Source: Xanthomonas sacchari | Lineage (GTDB): Bacteria; Pseudomonadota; Gammaproteobacteria; Xanthomonadales; Xanthomonadaceae | NCBI RefSeq assembly: GCF_040529065.1 | Contig: NZ_CP132343.1 | Location: 2,480,001 to 2,544,000 of the forward strand | Length of the DNA stretch: 64,000 nt | Direction: 5' to 3' | Part shown: positions 1-10,528 of the stretch, piece after piece | How positions within the stretch are numbered: position 1 is the stretch's first letter | Layout: every line of letters starts with the position of its first letter | Notes under the pieces: model-generated | Database searches by the model: none | What the model saw: only the letters and a program-made list of their open reading frames with translations | Told to the model about the DNA's origin: nothing | Made by a program: the position numbers and the translations under genes

Positions 1-675
1 GTGCTGGGCGGCGTCCATCGCCACCCGCGGCTCGCCGCCGAGCAACTGCGCGACCGAGCGCAGGATCCAGGCCGCGGCCGCGGCCAGGCACAGCACGGCC
101 ACCAGCACCGCGCCGGCCTGCTGCCAGGTGGCGCGCTGGCTCTGCTGTTCGGCGGCTTTGCGGCTCTGCTCGTTCAGCGCCAGGATGCTGTCGCTGATCG
201 TGTCCATCTCGCTTTCCAGCCGAGTGAACTGCGCGGTGAAGTCCGCATAGGCGGCGTTGCTGTCGCCGTGGGTCTCGGCCAGCGTCACCACCTTGTCGGC
301 GGCGGCGATGTAGCGCTGCAGCGCCGGCCCGGCGGCATCCAATTGCGCGCGCAGGGTGCCGTCCAGCGGCAGCTTCTGGTTGTCGTCCAGCGCCTTGCGG
401 AATTCGCCGGCGTGTTCGCCCAGCGCCGCACGGGCCGCCTTGACCCCGTCCGCATCCTGCCGCGCCGACGCCAGGAGCGCAGCGGTGACATCGCCGCGCA
501 GGGCGTCGTGCATCATGTCGGCCTGCATGTGGTTGCGCAGCGCGTCCGAAGAGGTGACCTGCGCGGCGACCGAGCGCAACAGGCCTTGCTGGGCGCCGTA
601 ACCGACCCCGCCCAGTGCGAGCAGGGCGAGCACCGCCACCAGCACCAGGATCCCGAGCATATGCATGATTTTCAT
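1..675 (-). CDS. Methyl-accepting chemotaxis protein, N-terminal part (cut by window edge)
   Basis: An open frame of 225 codons runs from an ATG at 675 to the window edge without a stop. The protein starts MKIMHMLGILVLVAVLALLA, a membrane anchor. A helical, charged segment of about 150 residues follows, rich in periodic Leu and Ala like a four-helix-bundle ligand domain. A second membrane segment (about residues 186-205) ends in LGGEPRVAMDAA, which resembles the Tar/Tsr-type start of a HAMP linker. The signalling domain must lie outside the window, so MCP is inferred from architecture and from position at the end of an MCP array. It starts 13 bp after the barrel gene at 689-1450, so the two are probably co-transcribed from the sigma-28 type site at 1551-1577. 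Confidence 0.75.
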   Translation of the reverse strand, partial: MKIMHMLGILVLVAVLALLALGGVGYGAQQGLLRSVAAQVTSSDALRNHMQADMMHDALRGDVTAALLASARQDADGVKAARAALGEHAGEFRKALDDNQKLPLDGTLRAQLDAAGPALQRYIAAADKVVTLAETHGDSNAAYADFTAQFTRLESEMDTISDSILALNEQSRKAAEQQSQRATWQQAGAVLVAVLCLAAAAAWILRSVAQLLGGEPRVAMDAAQH

Positions 676-688
676 CGGTGTGGCCCGA

Positions 689-1450
689 TCAGAAACGGAA
701 GGACAGGCCCGCGCCGAGCGCGTGGTCCGGCGAACGGTCGTTGAGGCCGCGGCTGTACACCACGTCCAGTTGCACGTCCTGACTGAGCAGCCAGGCCGAG
801 CCCACGTCTAGCAGGGCGATGGTGCCGCCGTCGTCGGCATGCGCGATCTGCGGCAGGGCCAGTTCCACGAAGGAGCGGGTGCGGTCGTTCCAGGCCTTGC
901 CCAGCACCACGCCGAAGATGCCGGCGGTGTAGCGATGGCCGTTGTCGCCTTCGTCGCGGATCACGCCCGGCATCATGCCCAACGAGACGCTGTCGCTGAG
1001 TTCCCATTCGGCTACCAGACGGAACGACGGGCGGGCACCGCTGCCGCGCACGTCGCGTGCGCCGCTGGGCAGGTCCACATGCAGCAGCCAGGCCAGCGAG
1101 GCGCCGCCGAGCTCGCTGGCCAGGTGGTGCTTGAGGCCGAGCGAGATGTCGGAGAAGCCGGAGACGTCGTCGCCGACCGGGACGTCGATGGTCTGCCAGC
1201 CGTCGGTTTCCACGCGCAGTTCCCAGCTCGGGCCGATGCCGTAGCGGAACAGGGTCGGCGTGGCGTAGCCATCGACATCGCCGTCGCGTTCCCAGGCCAC
1301 GCTGGTTTCCACCTGCAGGCGGCGGTCGCCGACGGTGAGGCTGGATTCCACGAAGTCGGGGCGATCGGTGGCGATCGGCTCGGCTTCGGCGTGCGCCCCT
1401 CCCGCAAGGCCGAACAGGGTCAGACAAGTGGCTAGAACGACTGGCTTCAT
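689..1450 (-). CDS. Outer-membrane beta-barrel protein of the MetA-pathway (transporter) type
   Basis: The 253-residue protein has a clear Sec signal peptide (MKPVVLATCLTLFGLAGGAHA). Its mature part has alternating hydrophobic and polar strands, opens with ATDRPDFVESS, and ends in an aromatic residue (LGAGLSFRF) as outer-membrane barrels do. The opening and the repeated strand pattern match the family annotated as putative MetA-pathway of phenol degradation, which are barrel proteins of mostly unknown substrate. The start is supported by GGGAGG five bases before the ATG. It is the first gene of a pair with the partial MCP at 1-675 and has a sigma-28 type promoter upstream. A barrel under flagellar control is unusual. 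It might admit or bind a ligand for the neighbouring MCP, but that is inference. Confidence 0.75.
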   Translation of the reverse strand: MKPVVLATCLTLFGLAGGAHAEAEPIATDRPDFVESSLTVGDRRLQVETSVAWERDGDVDGYATPTLFRYGIGPSWELRVETDGWQTIDVPVGDDVSGFSDISLGLKHHLASELGGASLAWLLHVDLPSGARDVRGSGARPSFRLVAEWELSDSVSLGMMPGVIRDEGDNGHRYTAGIFGVVLGKAWNDRTRSFVELALPQIAHADDGGTIALLDVGSAWLLSQDVQLDVVYSRGLNDRSPDHALGAGLSFRF

Positions 1451-1550
1451 GGCGCCTCCCGTGGCGGTTCGGTCGGAACCGGGGATCCGGGCGCAGTGCG
1501 TCCGGCGCCGAGGCGCGTGCGGTGCCCATGGCGTGGCAGTTCCGCTTTCT

Positions 1551-1577
1551 ATATCGACCCTGAAGACCGTTTCTTTA
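1551..1577 (-). promoter_or_regulatory. Sigma-28 (FliA) type promoter for the barrel-MCP pair
   Basis: On the minus strand the sequence reads TAAAGAAA-N11-GTCGATAT, about 100 bp before the start at 1450. The -35 and spacing fit the FliA consensus (TAAA-N15-GCCGATAA). The -10 has T instead of C at its second base, the same change as in the site at 10183-10209. Confidence 0.6.
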
Positions 1578-1633
1578 CGAACGTGACGTGCTAAGCGCTC
1601 TGCGGCGGCCGACGCACCAGAGGGCTGGAGGGG

Positions 1634-1659
1634 GCGCGAGGCGCTCGGGCGCCTTGCGC
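1634..1659. terminator. GC-rich hairpin after the MCP gene at 1682
   Basis: GCGCGAGGCGC and GCGCCTTGCGC form an 11-bp imperfect stem with a four-base loop just downstream of the MCP stop codon. There is no T tract, so it is at best a weak terminator or an mRNA-end stabiliser. Confidence 0.3.
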
Positions 1660-1681
1660 GGATCAGGGACGACCGGGCGGC

Positions 1682-4330
1682 TCAGAATTCCTGCCACTGC
1701 GCGTCGTCCGGCGGCGCGGTCGCGTGGGGGACCGCGCGTAACGGGGCCGCCGCCGGCCGCCGTGGCGTCGCCGCGGTCGCCACCGGGACGGCTGCGGCAG
1801 CACGGCGTGCGGGTGCCGCTGCGACGGTCCCCGCCTTGGCGCCGGTCTCCAGCTTGAACAGCGCCACGGCCTGGCTGAGGTGGCCGGCCTGGTCTTCCAT
1901 CGAGCGTGCCGCCGCGGTGGCTTCCTCGACCAGTGCCGCGTTCTGCTGGGTGGCCTCGTCCATCTGGGTGATGGTCTGGTTGACCTGCTCGATGCCGGCG
2001 GATTGCTCCTGCGAGGCGGCGGCGATCTCGCCCATGATGTCGGTGACGCGCTGCACCGAGGCCACGATCTCCTGCATGGTGGTGCCGGCCTGTTCGACCA
2101 GGGCCGAGCCCTCGGCGACACGCTCGACCGAATCGTCGATCAAGGTCTTGATCTCCTTGGCCGCATTCGACGAACGCTGGGCGAGGGTGCGCACTTCGCT
2201 GGCGACCACGGCGAAGCCGCGGCCCTGTTCGCCGGCACGGGCCGCTTCCACCGCGGCATTCAAGGCCAGGATGTTGGTCTGGAAGGCGATGCCGTCGATG
2301 ACCGAGATGATGTCGGCGATCTTGCGGGACGAGGTCTCGATGCCGCTCATCTTGTCCGAGACCTGGCTGGCCAGTGTGCCGCCCTGCGAGGCCACCGCGG
2401 CGGCGCCGGCGGCCAACTGGTTGGCCTGTCGCGCGTGCTCGGCGTTCTGCTTGACCGTGGAGGTCAGTTCCTCCATCGATGCGGCGGTCTCTTCCAGGCT
2501 GGCCGCCTGCTGCTCGGTGCGGCGCGCCAGGTCGTCGTTGCCGGCGGCGATCTCGGCCGCGGCCCCGTTGATGCTCATCGCCGCGGTCTGGATCCGCGTG
2601 ACGATCGCCGCCAACTGCTCGGCGGTGGTGTTGGCGTCGTCGCGCATGGTGGCGAACACGCCCTGGAAGTCGCCGTGCATGCGCGCGGTCAGGTCGCCGG
2701 CGGCGATCGCCTGCAGCAACGTCGACAGTGCCTGCAGGTTGCCATCGGCGGTGGCCATCAACTGATTGAGACTCTCGACCATGAGGCGGAAGTCGTACTG
2801 GAAGCGCTCGGCATCGCCACGCACGCTGAAATCGCCCGCCGCGGCGGCGCCGGCCAGGTGCTTGATCTCGGTGTTCATCGCGGTCAGGTTGCGCTTGACC
2901 GTGTCCATCGTTTCGGTCAGCACCGCTTTTTCGCCGGGCAGCCGATCCATGTCCTCGGACAGGTCGCCGATGGCATAGCGGCCCATGATCTGCGCCAGGC
3001 GCATCTTGACTGCGATGTGCGAGGCGGCCAGGGCATTGCTGTCGTGGACCATGCGTCCGTAGTCGCCGGGGAAGGCGCGCTCGTCCATGCGGTAGCTGAT
3101 CTCGCCGGCATCGTGGCGCTGGGCCATTTCCTTCTGCGCGTCGAGCACCGCGCGCAGCTGCTGCTGCATGCGCTGCAACGACCCCAGCAACTGTCCCAGT
3201 TCGTCGTTGCGCGGGTACTGGATACGGCTGTCCAGGCGGCCGGCGGCGACCGCGCTGGACACTTCCACCGCACTCGCCAACGGCTTGACCACCAGCCGCC
3301 GCAGCAGCAGGTACAGGCCGCCACTGAGCAGCAGCGCGGCGCACAGGCCGACGGCGGCGATGGTCCACAGCAGGTGGTGCGCGGGCGCCATCAGCACCGC
3401 CTTCGGCACCGCCACGCCCAGCGCAAAGCGCTCCTGGGCCTGGCCGATCTGCAGCGGCACGTACACTTCCACGTCGGTGGCGCCGGTCTGCGGATCCACG
3501 GTGTCGCGGCTGACGGTCCTGCCCTGGGCGATGTCCGCCAGCAGGGCGCGCGTCGCCGGATCGCGCAAGGTCTTGCCGACCAGCGCAGGATCGCGGTCGG
3601 CGATGATGGCGCCGCCGGGCGAGAGCAGGCGCACGTGGCCGGCGCCGAGCGGGCGCAGCTTGGCCACGCGCTGCTGCAGCGCGGCCAGGCCGAAATCGGT
3701 GGTGACCACGCCCAGGAACTTGCCGTCTTCCAGGATCGGCGTGCTGACCGTGGTCATCAGCACCTTCTGTCCGGCGATCTCGTAATCGTAGGGTTCGGCG
3801 ACGGTCGGGCGCAGAAGCTTGCGCGGATTCAGATACCAGTCGCCGGCGCCGGCCACGTCGTAGTCGCGCAGCGGATCGCGCACGAGTTTTCCGTTCTGCC
3901 AGGACCAGTACACCATGTAGCGGCCGCTGGCGTCGTGGCCTGCACTGTTGGCGTAGTCCGCGTCCTTGCCGTCCAGCGCCTGCGGCTCCCACAGCGTGCC
4001 GATGCCGGTCCAGTCCGGGTGCTGCTGCAGTTCGCGGCGCAGGCTGTCGCTGAACAGCTCGCGCGCCTTGTCCTGGCCGCGCTGGGCGAGCAGCGCATTG
4101 GCCAGCGCCTGGTTGGAGACAGCGGAGGCGCCGATGGTGTTGCCGATGCGCTCCGATTCCAGGCGCGCGGCGTCGGTCATGCCGACCTTGGCCGAGGCGA
4201 GCAGGGCGGAACTGCTGCGGGCGTAGATGATGGCGGCGGTAATGCCGAAGCACAGCAGGGCGATCGCGGCCACGCCCAGCATCAGGCGGGTGGCGACACT
4301 GCTCGGGCGTGTGGAGGACGTCGTGGGCAT
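1682..4330 (-). CDS. Methyl-accepting chemotaxis protein with dCache-type periplasmic sensor
   Basis: The 882-residue chemoreceptor has a first membrane span at about residues 14-36 and a large periplasmic sensor to about residue 318. Motifs such as [13 protein letters not shown] and [19 protein letters not shown] in the sensor are typical of double-Cache (PDC) domains that bind small ligands. A second span (about 320-343) follows. Next come a canonical HAMP and further HAMP-like units marked by the repeated GDL/GDF-x-x-R pattern (about 400-590). The highly conserved signalling hairpin follows ([20 protein letters not shown]). The protein ends in QWQEF, a WxxF tail that can tether CheR in other bacteria. 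It is the third gene from the left in the MCP array and has its own sigma-28 type site at 4433-4459. The start is the ATG before the first span. Confidence 0.93.
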   Translation of the reverse strand: MPTTSSTRPSSVATRLMLGVAAIALLCFGITAAIIYARSSSALLASAKVGMTDAARLESERIGNTIGASAVSNQALANALLAQRGQDKARELFSDSLRRELQQHPDWTGIGTLWEPQALDGKDADYANSAGHDASGRYMVYWSWQNGKLVRDPLRDYDVAGAGDWYLNPRKLLRPTVAEPYDYEIAGQKVLMTTVSTPILEDGKFLGVVTTDFGLAALQQRVAKLRPLGAGHVRLLSPGGAIIADRDPALVGKTLRDPATRALLADIAQGRTVSRDTVDPQTGATDVEVYVPLQIGQAQERFALGVAVPKAVLMAPAHHLLWTIAAVGLCAALLLSGGLYLLLRRLVVKPLASAVEVSSAVAAGRLDSRIQYPRNDELGQLLGSLQRMQQQLRAVLDAQKEMAQRHDAGEISYRMDERAFPGDYGRMVHDSNALAASHIAVKMRLAQIMGRYAIGDLSEDMDRLPGEKAVLTETMDTVKRNLTAMNTEIKHLAGAAAAGDFSVRGDAERFQYDFRLMVESLNQLMATADGNLQALSTLLQAIAAGDLTARMHGDFQGVFATMRDDANTTAEQLAAIVTRIQTAAMSINGAAAEIAAGNDDLARRTEQQAASLEETAASMEELTSTVKQNAEHARQANQLAAGAAAVASQGGTLASQVSDKMSGIETSSRKIADIISVIDGIAFQTNILALNAAVEAARAGEQGRGFAVVASEVRTLAQRSSNAAKEIKTLIDDSVERVAEGSALVEQAGTTMQEIVASVQRVTDIMGEIAAASQEQSAGIEQVNQTITQMDEATQQNAALVEEATAAARSMEDQAGHLSQAVALFKLETGAKAGTVAAAPARRAAAAVPVATAATPRRPAAAPLRAVPHATAPPDDAQWQEF

Positions 4331-4432
4331 CGCGGTCGTCTCGATGGGAGGATGGAGAGCGCGCGCGTCGTGAACTGGAGCTTCTAGCCTGCGGGCACCG
4401 CAAACGAAGCGGAGACATGCGCGACCCTTCCG

Positions 4433-4459
4433 TTATCGGCACGGCATCCCAAAAATTTA
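4433..4459 (-). promoter_or_regulatory. Sigma-28 (FliA) type promoter for the MCP at 1682-4330
   Basis: The minus strand reads TAAATTTT-N11-GCCGATAA, matching the -35 core and the full -10 of the FliA consensus, 103 bp before the start codon. Apart from this site and the terminator at 4585-4616, I see nothing else in the 319-bp gap 4331-4649. Confidence 0.75.
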
Positions 4460-4584
4460 GCGGGCGTTTAGGGGCGGTGCGCCAGGCGTTTCGGCGTTGG
4501 GGCCGGCTGCGCCCGCACGCGACAGAGACGGCCTTGGCGCGGGACCAGAGCGCTCGGCACTTGCCAAGCGTAAGGCGAGAAATG

Positions 4585-4616
4585 AAAAAGCCCCGGGAGC
4601 GCGTGCTCCCGGGGCT
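4585..4616 (-). terminator. Rho-independent terminator after the MCP at 4650-6902
   Basis: A 12-bp perfect stem AGCCCCGGGAGC / GCTCCCGGGGCT with a four-base loop is followed, in the minus direction, by five T. It ends transcription of the gene that stops at 4650. Confidence 0.85.
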
Positions 4617-4649
4617 CTTTGACGCTGGATGGACGGCCGCTACGCGGGC

Positions 4650-6902
4650 TCAGAACTCCTGCCAGCTGTCGTCGCCCGCCGCGACCGCGACCGGACGGGC
4701 CGATGGCCGGACCGGGCGAGGAGCGGACTTGGCCGCCGGCTTGGCCGCCGAACGGGCGACCGGGCGAGCCGGTGCGCTGGGAACGCTGGCAATGGTTGGC
4801 TGGCCGAGCGGGGCGCTGTTCGCCTCGATCTTGAACACGGCCACGGCCTGGCTCAGTTGCCCGGCCTGTTCTTCCATCGAGCGGGCGGCGGCGGTGGCTT
4901 CTTCGACCAGGGCGGCGTTCTGCTGGGTGGTCTCGTCCATCTGCGTGACGGTCTGGTTGACCTGCTCGATGCCGGCCGACTGTTCCTGCGAGGCGGCGGC
5001 GATCTCGCCCATGATGTCGGTGACGCGCTGCACCGAGCTCACGATCTCCTGCATGGTCTTGCCTGCCTGGTCGACCAGTGCCGAGCCCTGGGCGACACGG
5101 CCGACGGAGTCGTCGATCAGACCCTTGATCTCCTTGGCGGCGTTGGCCGAGCGCTGGGCGAGGGTACGCACCTCGCTGGCGACCACCGCGAAGCCGCGGC
5201 CCTGTTCGCCGGCACGCGCGGCTTCCACCGCCGCGTTGAGCGCCAGGATGTTGGTCTGGAACGCAATGCCGTCGATGACGCTGATGATGTCGGCGATCTT
5301 CTTCGACGAGGCCTCGATCCCGCTCATGGTCTCCACGACCTGGCCGACCACGGCGCCGCCCTGCGAGGCGACCGTGGCCGCACCGGTGGCGAGCTGGTTG
5401 GCCTGACGCGCGTGTTCGGCGTTCTGCTTGACGGTGGATGTCAGTTCCTCCATCGACGCAGCGGTTTCTTCCAGGCTGGCGGCCTGCTGCTCGGTGCGGC
5501 GCGACAGATCGTCGTTGCCGGCGGCGATCTCGCTGGCGGCGCCGTTGATGCTGACCGCCGCGGTCTGGATCCGCGCGACGATCGCCGCGAGCTGTTCGGC
5601 GGTGGCATTGGCATCGTCGCGCATGGTCGCGAACACGCCCTGGAACTGGCCGTGCATGCGCGCGGTCAGGTCGCCGGCGGCGATCGACTGCAGCAGCGAC
5701 GACAGCGCCTGCAGGTTGCCGTCGGCGGTGGCCATCAGCTGGTTGAGGCTGTCGACCATCAGCCGGAAGTCGTACTGGAAGCGCTCGGCATCGCCGCGCA
5801 CGCTGAAGTCGCCGGCCGCCGCCGCGCCGGCCAGGTGCTTGATCTCGTGGTTCATCGCGGTGAGGTTCTGCTTCACCTTGTCCATGGTCTCGGTCAGCAC
5901 GGCCTTTTCGCCGGGCAGGCGGTCCATGTCGTCGGACAGGTCGCCGATGGCATAGCGGCCCATGATCTGCGCCAGGCGCAGCTTCACCGCGATGTGCGAG
6001 GCCGCCAGGGCGTTGCTGTCGCGGACCATGCGGCCGTAGTCGCCGGGGAACACGGTTTCGTCCATGCGGAAGCTGATCTGGCCGGCGTCGTGGCGCTGGG
6101 CCATCTCGGCCTGTGCGGCGAGCACCGACTGCAACTGGCTCTGCATCTTGTCCATGCTCAGCAGCAGCACGCCGGCCTCGTCCTTGCTGCGCAGGTCGAT
6201 CGCATTGTCGAGCTTGCCGCGGGCGATGGCATCGGCCACGCCGATGGCGGTGCCGAGGCGCTTGAGCAACTGGCGGCGGATCAGGATCGCCATGCCGATC
6301 GCGGCCACGATCACCAGCAGGTTGCCCAGCAGCACCGCCCACTTGTTCTGCGCGCGCACGGCGGTCAGGGTGTCGGTGCGCTTGGCCAGCAGGCCGCGCT
6401 CTTCGCCGATGAAGTCGCTGAGCAGGCCACGGATCTCCTGCATGGCCTTGCGGTCGCGGGCCTGGCTGAACTCTGCGGCGATCTGTGCGGGATCATTGGA
6501 TTGCGCGCGCAATGCGGTGATCTGCTTTTCCACGCCGGCGAGGCTGTCGAACGCGGCATGCAGCTTTTCCAGCCGCGCCTGCTGGCGCGGATTGTCCGCC
6601 GTCAGGCGCTTGGCCTCGGCGTAATTCTTGTCGAACGCGGCCAGGCCGTTGGTGAACGGCTGCAGGTGGTCCTGGTTACCCGACAGCAGATAGCCACGCG
6701 CACCGGTCTCGACGTTGAGGGCATCGATTTCCATCATGTCGCCGGTGGCCATCACCTTGTAGGTGTGGTCGTTCATGTCGGCAGCCGTGTTGAGCGAAGA
6801 CAGGCTGCTCAGGCTGATCGAGCCGATGATCACCGTGATCAGCACGATGACGGCGAAGCTGAGCGCGAGCCTGGCGGAGAGACTGAGATTCTTGAGCGTC
6901 AT
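4650..6902 (-). CDS. Methyl-accepting chemotaxis protein with CHASE3-type sensor
   Basis: The 750-residue chemoreceptor has a first membrane span at about residues 13-32. A helical periplasmic domain follows that carries [16 protein letters not shown], the hallmark ETGxRGYLLSG stretch of CHASE3 domains. The second span is near residues 195-215. HAMP plus additional HAMP-like GDL/GDF units follow, then the conserved signalling hairpin. The tail is a long Ala/Pro/Arg linker ending in SWQEF, a candidate CheR tether. From the last 70 or so HAMP residues to the hairpin the protein is nearly identical to its three neighbours, while the sensor is unrelated. That fits an array that shares its signalling half but differs in ligand. 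A sigma-28 type site lies at 7147-7173 and a strong terminator follows the gene. Confidence 0.93.
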   Translation of the reverse strand: MTLKNLSLSARLALSFAVIVLITVIIGSISLSSLSSLNTAADMNDHTYKVMATGDMMEIDALNVETGARGYLLSGNQDHLQPFTNGLAAFDKNYAEAKRLTADNPRQQARLEKLHAAFDSLAGVEKQITALRAQSNDPAQIAAEFSQARDRKAMQEIRGLLSDFIGEERGLLAKRTDTLTAVRAQNKWAVLLGNLLVIVAAIGMAILIRRQLLKRLGTAIGVADAIARGKLDNAIDLRSKDEAGVLLLSMDKMQSQLQSVLAAQAEMAQRHDAGQISFRMDETVFPGDYGRMVRDSNALAASHIAVKLRLAQIMGRYAIGDLSDDMDRLPGEKAVLTETMDKVKQNLTAMNHEIKHLAGAAAAGDFSVRGDAERFQYDFRLMVDSLNQLMATADGNLQALSSLLQSIAAGDLTARMHGQFQGVFATMRDDANATAEQLAAIVARIQTAAVSINGAASEIAAGNDDLSRRTEQQAASLEETAASMEELTSTVKQNAEHARQANQLATGAATVASQGGAVVGQVVETMSGIEASSKKIADIISVIDGIAFQTNILALNAAVEAARAGEQGRGFAVVASEVRTLAQRSANAAKEIKGLIDDSVGRVAQGSALVDQAGKTMQEIVSSVQRVTDIMGEIAAASQEQSAGIEQVNQTVTQMDETTQQNAALVEEATAAARSMEEQAGQLSQAVAVFKIEANSAPLGQPTIASVPSAPARPVARSAAKPAAKSAPRPVRPSARPVAVAAGDDSWQEF

Positions 6903-7146
6903 CGTTGTAGTCCTGATGGGTGAAGCGTTGGGGATGGCGTACCCCTTGCCTGAGTCGATGTCCGCGGAGGCGTCGGGCGCTGCCTTATCTATTTCGTCCG
7001 TGAATCAAAAAAATTCAATCGATAGTTTTCGTTGAATTAATAGGTTTTGAAGATCGAAACGGATTTTTCAGTTGCACTTGTCTTGCTTTAGCCCGTTCTC
7101 AGCCAATGCTGTTCAAATTTGTAGACAATTTGTGTACGCAAGTCTC

Positions 7147-7173
7147 GTATCGGCGTGTCCTCGGTCTTCTTTA
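7147..7173 (-). promoter_or_regulatory. Sigma-28 (FliA) type promoter for the MCP at 4650-6902
   Basis: The minus strand reads TAAAGAAG-N11-GCCGATAC, a close match to the FliA consensus, about 245 bp before the start at 6902. The leader between them (about 6985-7090) is unusually AT-rich for this genome. Otherwise the gap 6903-7359 holds only the terminator at 7291-7322. Confidence 0.75.
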
Positions 7174-7290
7174 GGAGGCAGTGGTGCGCATTTAGCCTGT
7201 TTTCACTTTGTATTCACGCGAACGGGGATGGGGCTCACGCTCTGCCAAGCGCCGCATGTCCGCGCGCGACCTTTGGGCAGCGTTGGACGC

Positions 7291-7322
7291 GCAAAAAAGC
7301 CCGGGAGCGCGCGCTCCCGGGC
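7291..7322 (-). terminator. Rho-independent terminator after the MCP at 7360-9633
   Basis: A perfect inverted repeat AAGCCCGGGAGCG / CGCTCCCGGGCTT is followed on the minus strand by a run of six T. It lies 38 bp past the stop codon. Confidence 0.85.
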
Positions 7323-7359
7323 TTGATTCAGGTGCTCCGGATGCCTTGGGTGAAGGGCG

Positions 7360-9633
7360 TCAGAACTCCTGCCAGTCACCGCCCGCGACGGCAGCCGGGA
7401 CGACAGTGGCAGCGCGGTGCGTGGTCGCCGGTGGCGCAGGCTTGCGGATCGGCCGGGGTGCGCCGACGCTGGCGCGTGCCGATGCCGATGCCGATGCCGA
7501 TGCCGATGCCGGCGCGCGGTGGGGCGCGGTCGGCGCCTGCTGGTCGATCTTGAACAGGGCCACCGCCTGGCTCAGCTGGCCGGCCTGATCCTCCATCGAG
7601 CGTGCGGCCGCGGTGGCTTCTTCGACCAGGGCGGCGTTCTGCTGGGTGGCTTCGTCCATCTGCATCACGGTCTGGTTGACCTGTTCGATGCCGGCCGACT
7701 GTTCCTGCGAGGCCGCGGAGATCTCGCGCATGATGTCGGTCACGCGCTGCACCGAGGCGACGATCTCGTGCATGGTCCTGCCGGCCTGGTCGACCAGGGC
7801 CGAGCCCTGGGCGACGCGGCCGACCGAGTCGTCGATCAGGTCCTTGATCTCCTTGGCCGCGTTTGACGAGCGCTGGGCGAGAGTGCGCACTTCGCTGGCG
7901 ACCACCGCGAAACCACGGCCCTGTTCCCCGGCACGCGCGGCTTCCACTGCAGCGTTGAGCGCGAGGATGTTGGTCTGGAACGCGATGCCGTCGATGACCG
8001 AGATGATGTCGGCGATCTTGCGCGAGGAGGCTTCGATGCCGCTCATGGTCTGCACCACCTGGCCGACCACGTCGCCGCCTTGCGAGGCGACCGAGGCCGC
8101 GCCGGTGGCGAGTTGGTTGGCCTGGCGCGCGTGCTCGGCGTTCTGTTTGACCGTGGAGGTCAGTTCTTCCATCGAGGCGGCGGTTTCTTCCAGGCTGGCG
8201 GCCTGCTGCTCGGTGCGGCGCGACAGGTCGTCGTTGCCGGTGGCGATCTCGCTGGCGGCGGCATTGATGCTGACCGCGGCGGTCTGGATGCGCGCGACGA
8301 TGGCGGCCAGTTGTTCGGTGGTGGCGTTGGCGTCGTCGCGCATGGTCGCGAACACGCCCTGGAAGTCGCCGTGCATGCGCGCGGTCAGGTCGCCGGCGGC
8401 GATCGACTGCAGCAGCGACGACAGTGCCTGCAGGTTGCCGTCGGCGGTGGCCATCAGCTGGTTGAGGCTGTCGACCATCAGCCGGAAGTCGTACTGGAAG
8501 CGCTCGGCGTCGCCGCGCACGCTGAAGTCGCCGGCCGCCGCGGCGCCGGCCAGGTGCTTGATCTCGGTGTTCATCGCGGTCAGGTTGTGCTTGACCGTGT
8601 CCATCGTCTCGGTGAGTCGGGCCTTCTCGCCGGGCAGGCGGTCCATGTCCTCGGACAGGTCGCCGATGGCGTAGCGGCCCATGATCTGCGCCAGGCGCTC
8701 GGTCACCGCGATGTGCGCGGCGGCCAGCGCGTTGCTGTCGCGGACCATGCGCCCGTAGTCGCCGGGGAAGGTACTTTCGTCCATGCGGTAGCTGATCTGG
8801 CCGGCGTCGTGGCGCTGCGCCATCTCGGCCTGCGCGGCGAGCACGGCCTGCAACTGCTGCTGCATGCGTCCCATGGCATTCAACAGGCGGCCGGTTTCGT
8901 CGCGGGCTTCGGTGCGCACGGCATTGTCCATGTGACCATCGGCGATGGCCTCGGCGGTGCGGGTGGCCAGGCGCAGCGGCGCGGTCAGGCTCTGGGTGAT
9001 GGTCAGCGCCAGCAATGCACTGAGCACCAGGGCCAGGACGGTGCCACCGATCAGCAGCATGCGGCCACGGTGCATCGCCTCCAGCGCCGCCTGGTAGCCG
9101 CTGGCGGCCTGCGACTTCTGTCGTTCGGCGAACTCGCGAATCTTGCCCTGCCACGCCAGGGTCGCCGGCAGCGCCTCGCGATTCAGCATCTCCAAGGCCT
9201 GGGCATTCTCGCCCTTTTGGCCCAGCGCGACGATGGCGTCGTTGATCTTCTTGGCGGCGGCACGCTTGGCGTCCATGTCGGCACGGATGGCACGGCCGGC
9301 CGGCGTGCTGGACAGCTTGTCCATCTTGGTGCGGGCCTCGGCGTAGCGCTCGCGCTGGCGGTTGAACGTGTCGAGCGCCTCTTGCCGCATCGTCGCGTTG
9401 GTGGAGGTGGTATAGGTGCTCAGCGCCACCAGCACGGAAGCATTGGCGTCGAGCATCTGGTTGCTGAATTCGATCTTCGCCATGCGGTCCAGCACGATCA
9501 TGTCCAACTGCTTGCGCGCGTCGGCCATGCCGGACAGCCCGATGATCACCAGGATCACCGAAAGAACAATCAGCAGGCCGAAAGCCGCCGACAGACGGAC
9601 ACCGACGTTGTAGCGTTGCAGAAAGCGGGTCAT
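7360..9633 (-). CDS. Methyl-accepting chemotaxis protein with four-helix-bundle sensor and Ala-Ser repeat tail
   Basis: The protein is 757 residues long if it starts at [10 protein letters not shown]. That ATG has GGAG eight bases upstream, and an earlier in-frame start would add a basic, unrelated 26 residues. Spans at about residues 11-31 and 190-212 flank a four-helix-bundle ligand domain ([17 protein letters not shown]). HAMP, extra HAMP-like GDL/GDF units and the conserved signalling hairpin follow. The tail holds an (Ala-Ser) run encoded by five exact GATGCC hexamers (7481-7510) and ends in DWQEF, a possible CheR-binding pentapeptide. The N-terminal ten residues and sensor are close to those of the gene at 10529-12694, so the two look like a recent duplication. 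A sigma-28 type site is at 10183-10209. Confidence 0.92.
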   Translation of the reverse strand: MTRFLQRYNVGVRLSAAFGLLIVLSVILVIIGLSGMADARKQLDMIVLDRMAKIEFSNQMLDANASVLVALSTYTTSTNATMRQEALDTFNRQRERYAEARTKMDKLSSTPAGRAIRADMDAKRAAAKKINDAIVALGQKGENAQALEMLNREALPATLAWQGKIREFAERQKSQAASGYQAALEAMHRGRMLLIGGTVLALVLSALLALTITQSLTAPLRLATRTAEAIADGHMDNAVRTEARDETGRLLNAMGRMQQQLQAVLAAQAEMAQRHDAGQISYRMDESTFPGDYGRMVRDSNALAAAHIAVTERLAQIMGRYAIGDLSEDMDRLPGEKARLTETMDTVKHNLTAMNTEIKHLAGAAAAGDFSVRGDAERFQYDFRLMVDSLNQLMATADGNLQALSSLLQSIAAGDLTARMHGDFQGVFATMRDDANATTEQLAAIVARIQTAAVSINAAASEIATGNDDLSRRTEQQAASLEETAASMEELTSTVKQNAEHARQANQLATGAASVASQGGDVVGQVVQTMSGIEASSRKIADIISVIDGIAFQTNILALNAAVEAARAGEQGRGFAVVASEVRTLAQRSSNAAKEIKDLIDDSVGRVAQGSALVDQAGRTMHEIVASVQRVTDIMREISAASQEQSAGIEQVNQTVMQMDEATQQNAALVEEATAAARSMEDQAGQLSQAVALFKIDQQAPTAPHRAPASASASASASARASVGAPRPIRKPAPPATTHRAATVVPAAVAGGDWQEF
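7481..7510. repeat. Hexanucleotide microsatellite (GATGCC)5 inside an MCP gene
   Basis: Five exact copies of GATGCC, read on the minus strand as GGCATC, encode alternating Ala and Ser between the signalling hairpin and the WQEF tail. Slippage would change linker length in two-residue steps without a frameshift. Confidence 0.85.
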
Positions 9634-10182
9634 TTCACATCTCCAAGGGGCAAAAAGGCGGCTCGGCGCGCAGGGATGCGACGTCGGCGGTTGACGCGGG
9701 CACAGAGACACGGCGTGCGTTGGAGACGTCGGCAGTCACATGGCGTGATGACCGGCGACGCCTCGGGCAGGGCGTGCGAAAGCGCCGCATTCGCGACGGT
9801 GACCATGGCGTTGGCATGCCCGGTCCGCACCTGGAATCGCCTGTGGCGATGACCGGTCGTCTCGGTGGATGCGTCCTGGTGTCGCAAGATCGCATGCATG
9901 CTGGGCCCCGTGTACGAGTGAAGAAACGACGCGTGTTGCGCTGCGCCGGGGATCCGGGGTGTGTGCGACCTGACGAACCATGTGGCGAAAAACTGCAAGT
10001 CGAGCCTGCGCGCATGGCATGCATGCACGAAAAGATCAGTCGTCAGAGCTGGCGTCCTTCCCCCGTTTGGTATTCGACTTCAGCGACCGGCGTGTCTGCC
10101 GATCGTTCCCTCTGAAGCGCCGGTGGCCCCCCAGGCCTTGCCGGCACGCACCGATGTAGACAAAAAGCGTGCGCTCAACCTT
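9634..10182 (-). other. Long leader of the MCP at 7360-9633, no gene seen
   Basis: About 550 bp separate the sigma-28 type site from the MCP start. I see no convincing gene here. Open frames on both strands have Arg-rich, low-complexity translations and no ribosome sites. The part at 10078-10117 carries CTTCAG and CTGAAG separated by 28 bases, with CAGCGACCGG and CGATCGTTCC between them. The same pattern occurs at 12872-12910 before the next MCP, so the leaders are related and may fold. The remaining 10210-10528, downstream of the next MCP gene, holds nothing I recognise and no clear terminator. Confidence 0.45.
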
Positions 10183-10209
10183 GTATCGACGGAAGCACAG
10201 GATTCTTTA
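10183..10209 (-). promoter_or_regulatory. Sigma-28 (FliA) type promoter for the MCP at 7360-9633
   Basis: The minus strand reads TAAAGAAT-N11-GTCGATAC. Its -35 octamer is identical to that of the site at 12993-13000, and the -10 differs from consensus at its second base. It lies about 550 bp upstream of the start, much farther than the other sites. Confidence 0.6.
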
Positions 10210-10528
10210 GCGCGGCGCGTGGCGCACACCGGTTGCAGCGTCGCATGGAGGGCTGGGTTCGAGGTGGTGCACGACAGCGGTTGGTCCTGCTACGGCAGTG
10301 GCATGACGCCGAGGCGGTACGTTTGAAGCATTCGGCGCCGCTTGCCGTCTCCGGGAACGATGACGCAGGTGCGTCGCCGCCGCGGCGGCGCGTACCGGGA
10401 GCGACCGCGCGATGATGCACGGCCGCTCGGTGGCGAGGCTGGCGTGAGCGCGCAAATCGCCTGCCAGGTGCGCTGCCGGCCTGGACAAGCGCGACCGGCC
10501 GTGCCGGCGCCGGTCCTGAGTTGCGCTA

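Noticed and set aside
1880-4387. Plus-strand open frame of 835 codons opposite the first full MCP
   Set aside because: It is a shadow of the MCP. Similar antisense frames appear opposite every MCP because their sequences are nearly identical.
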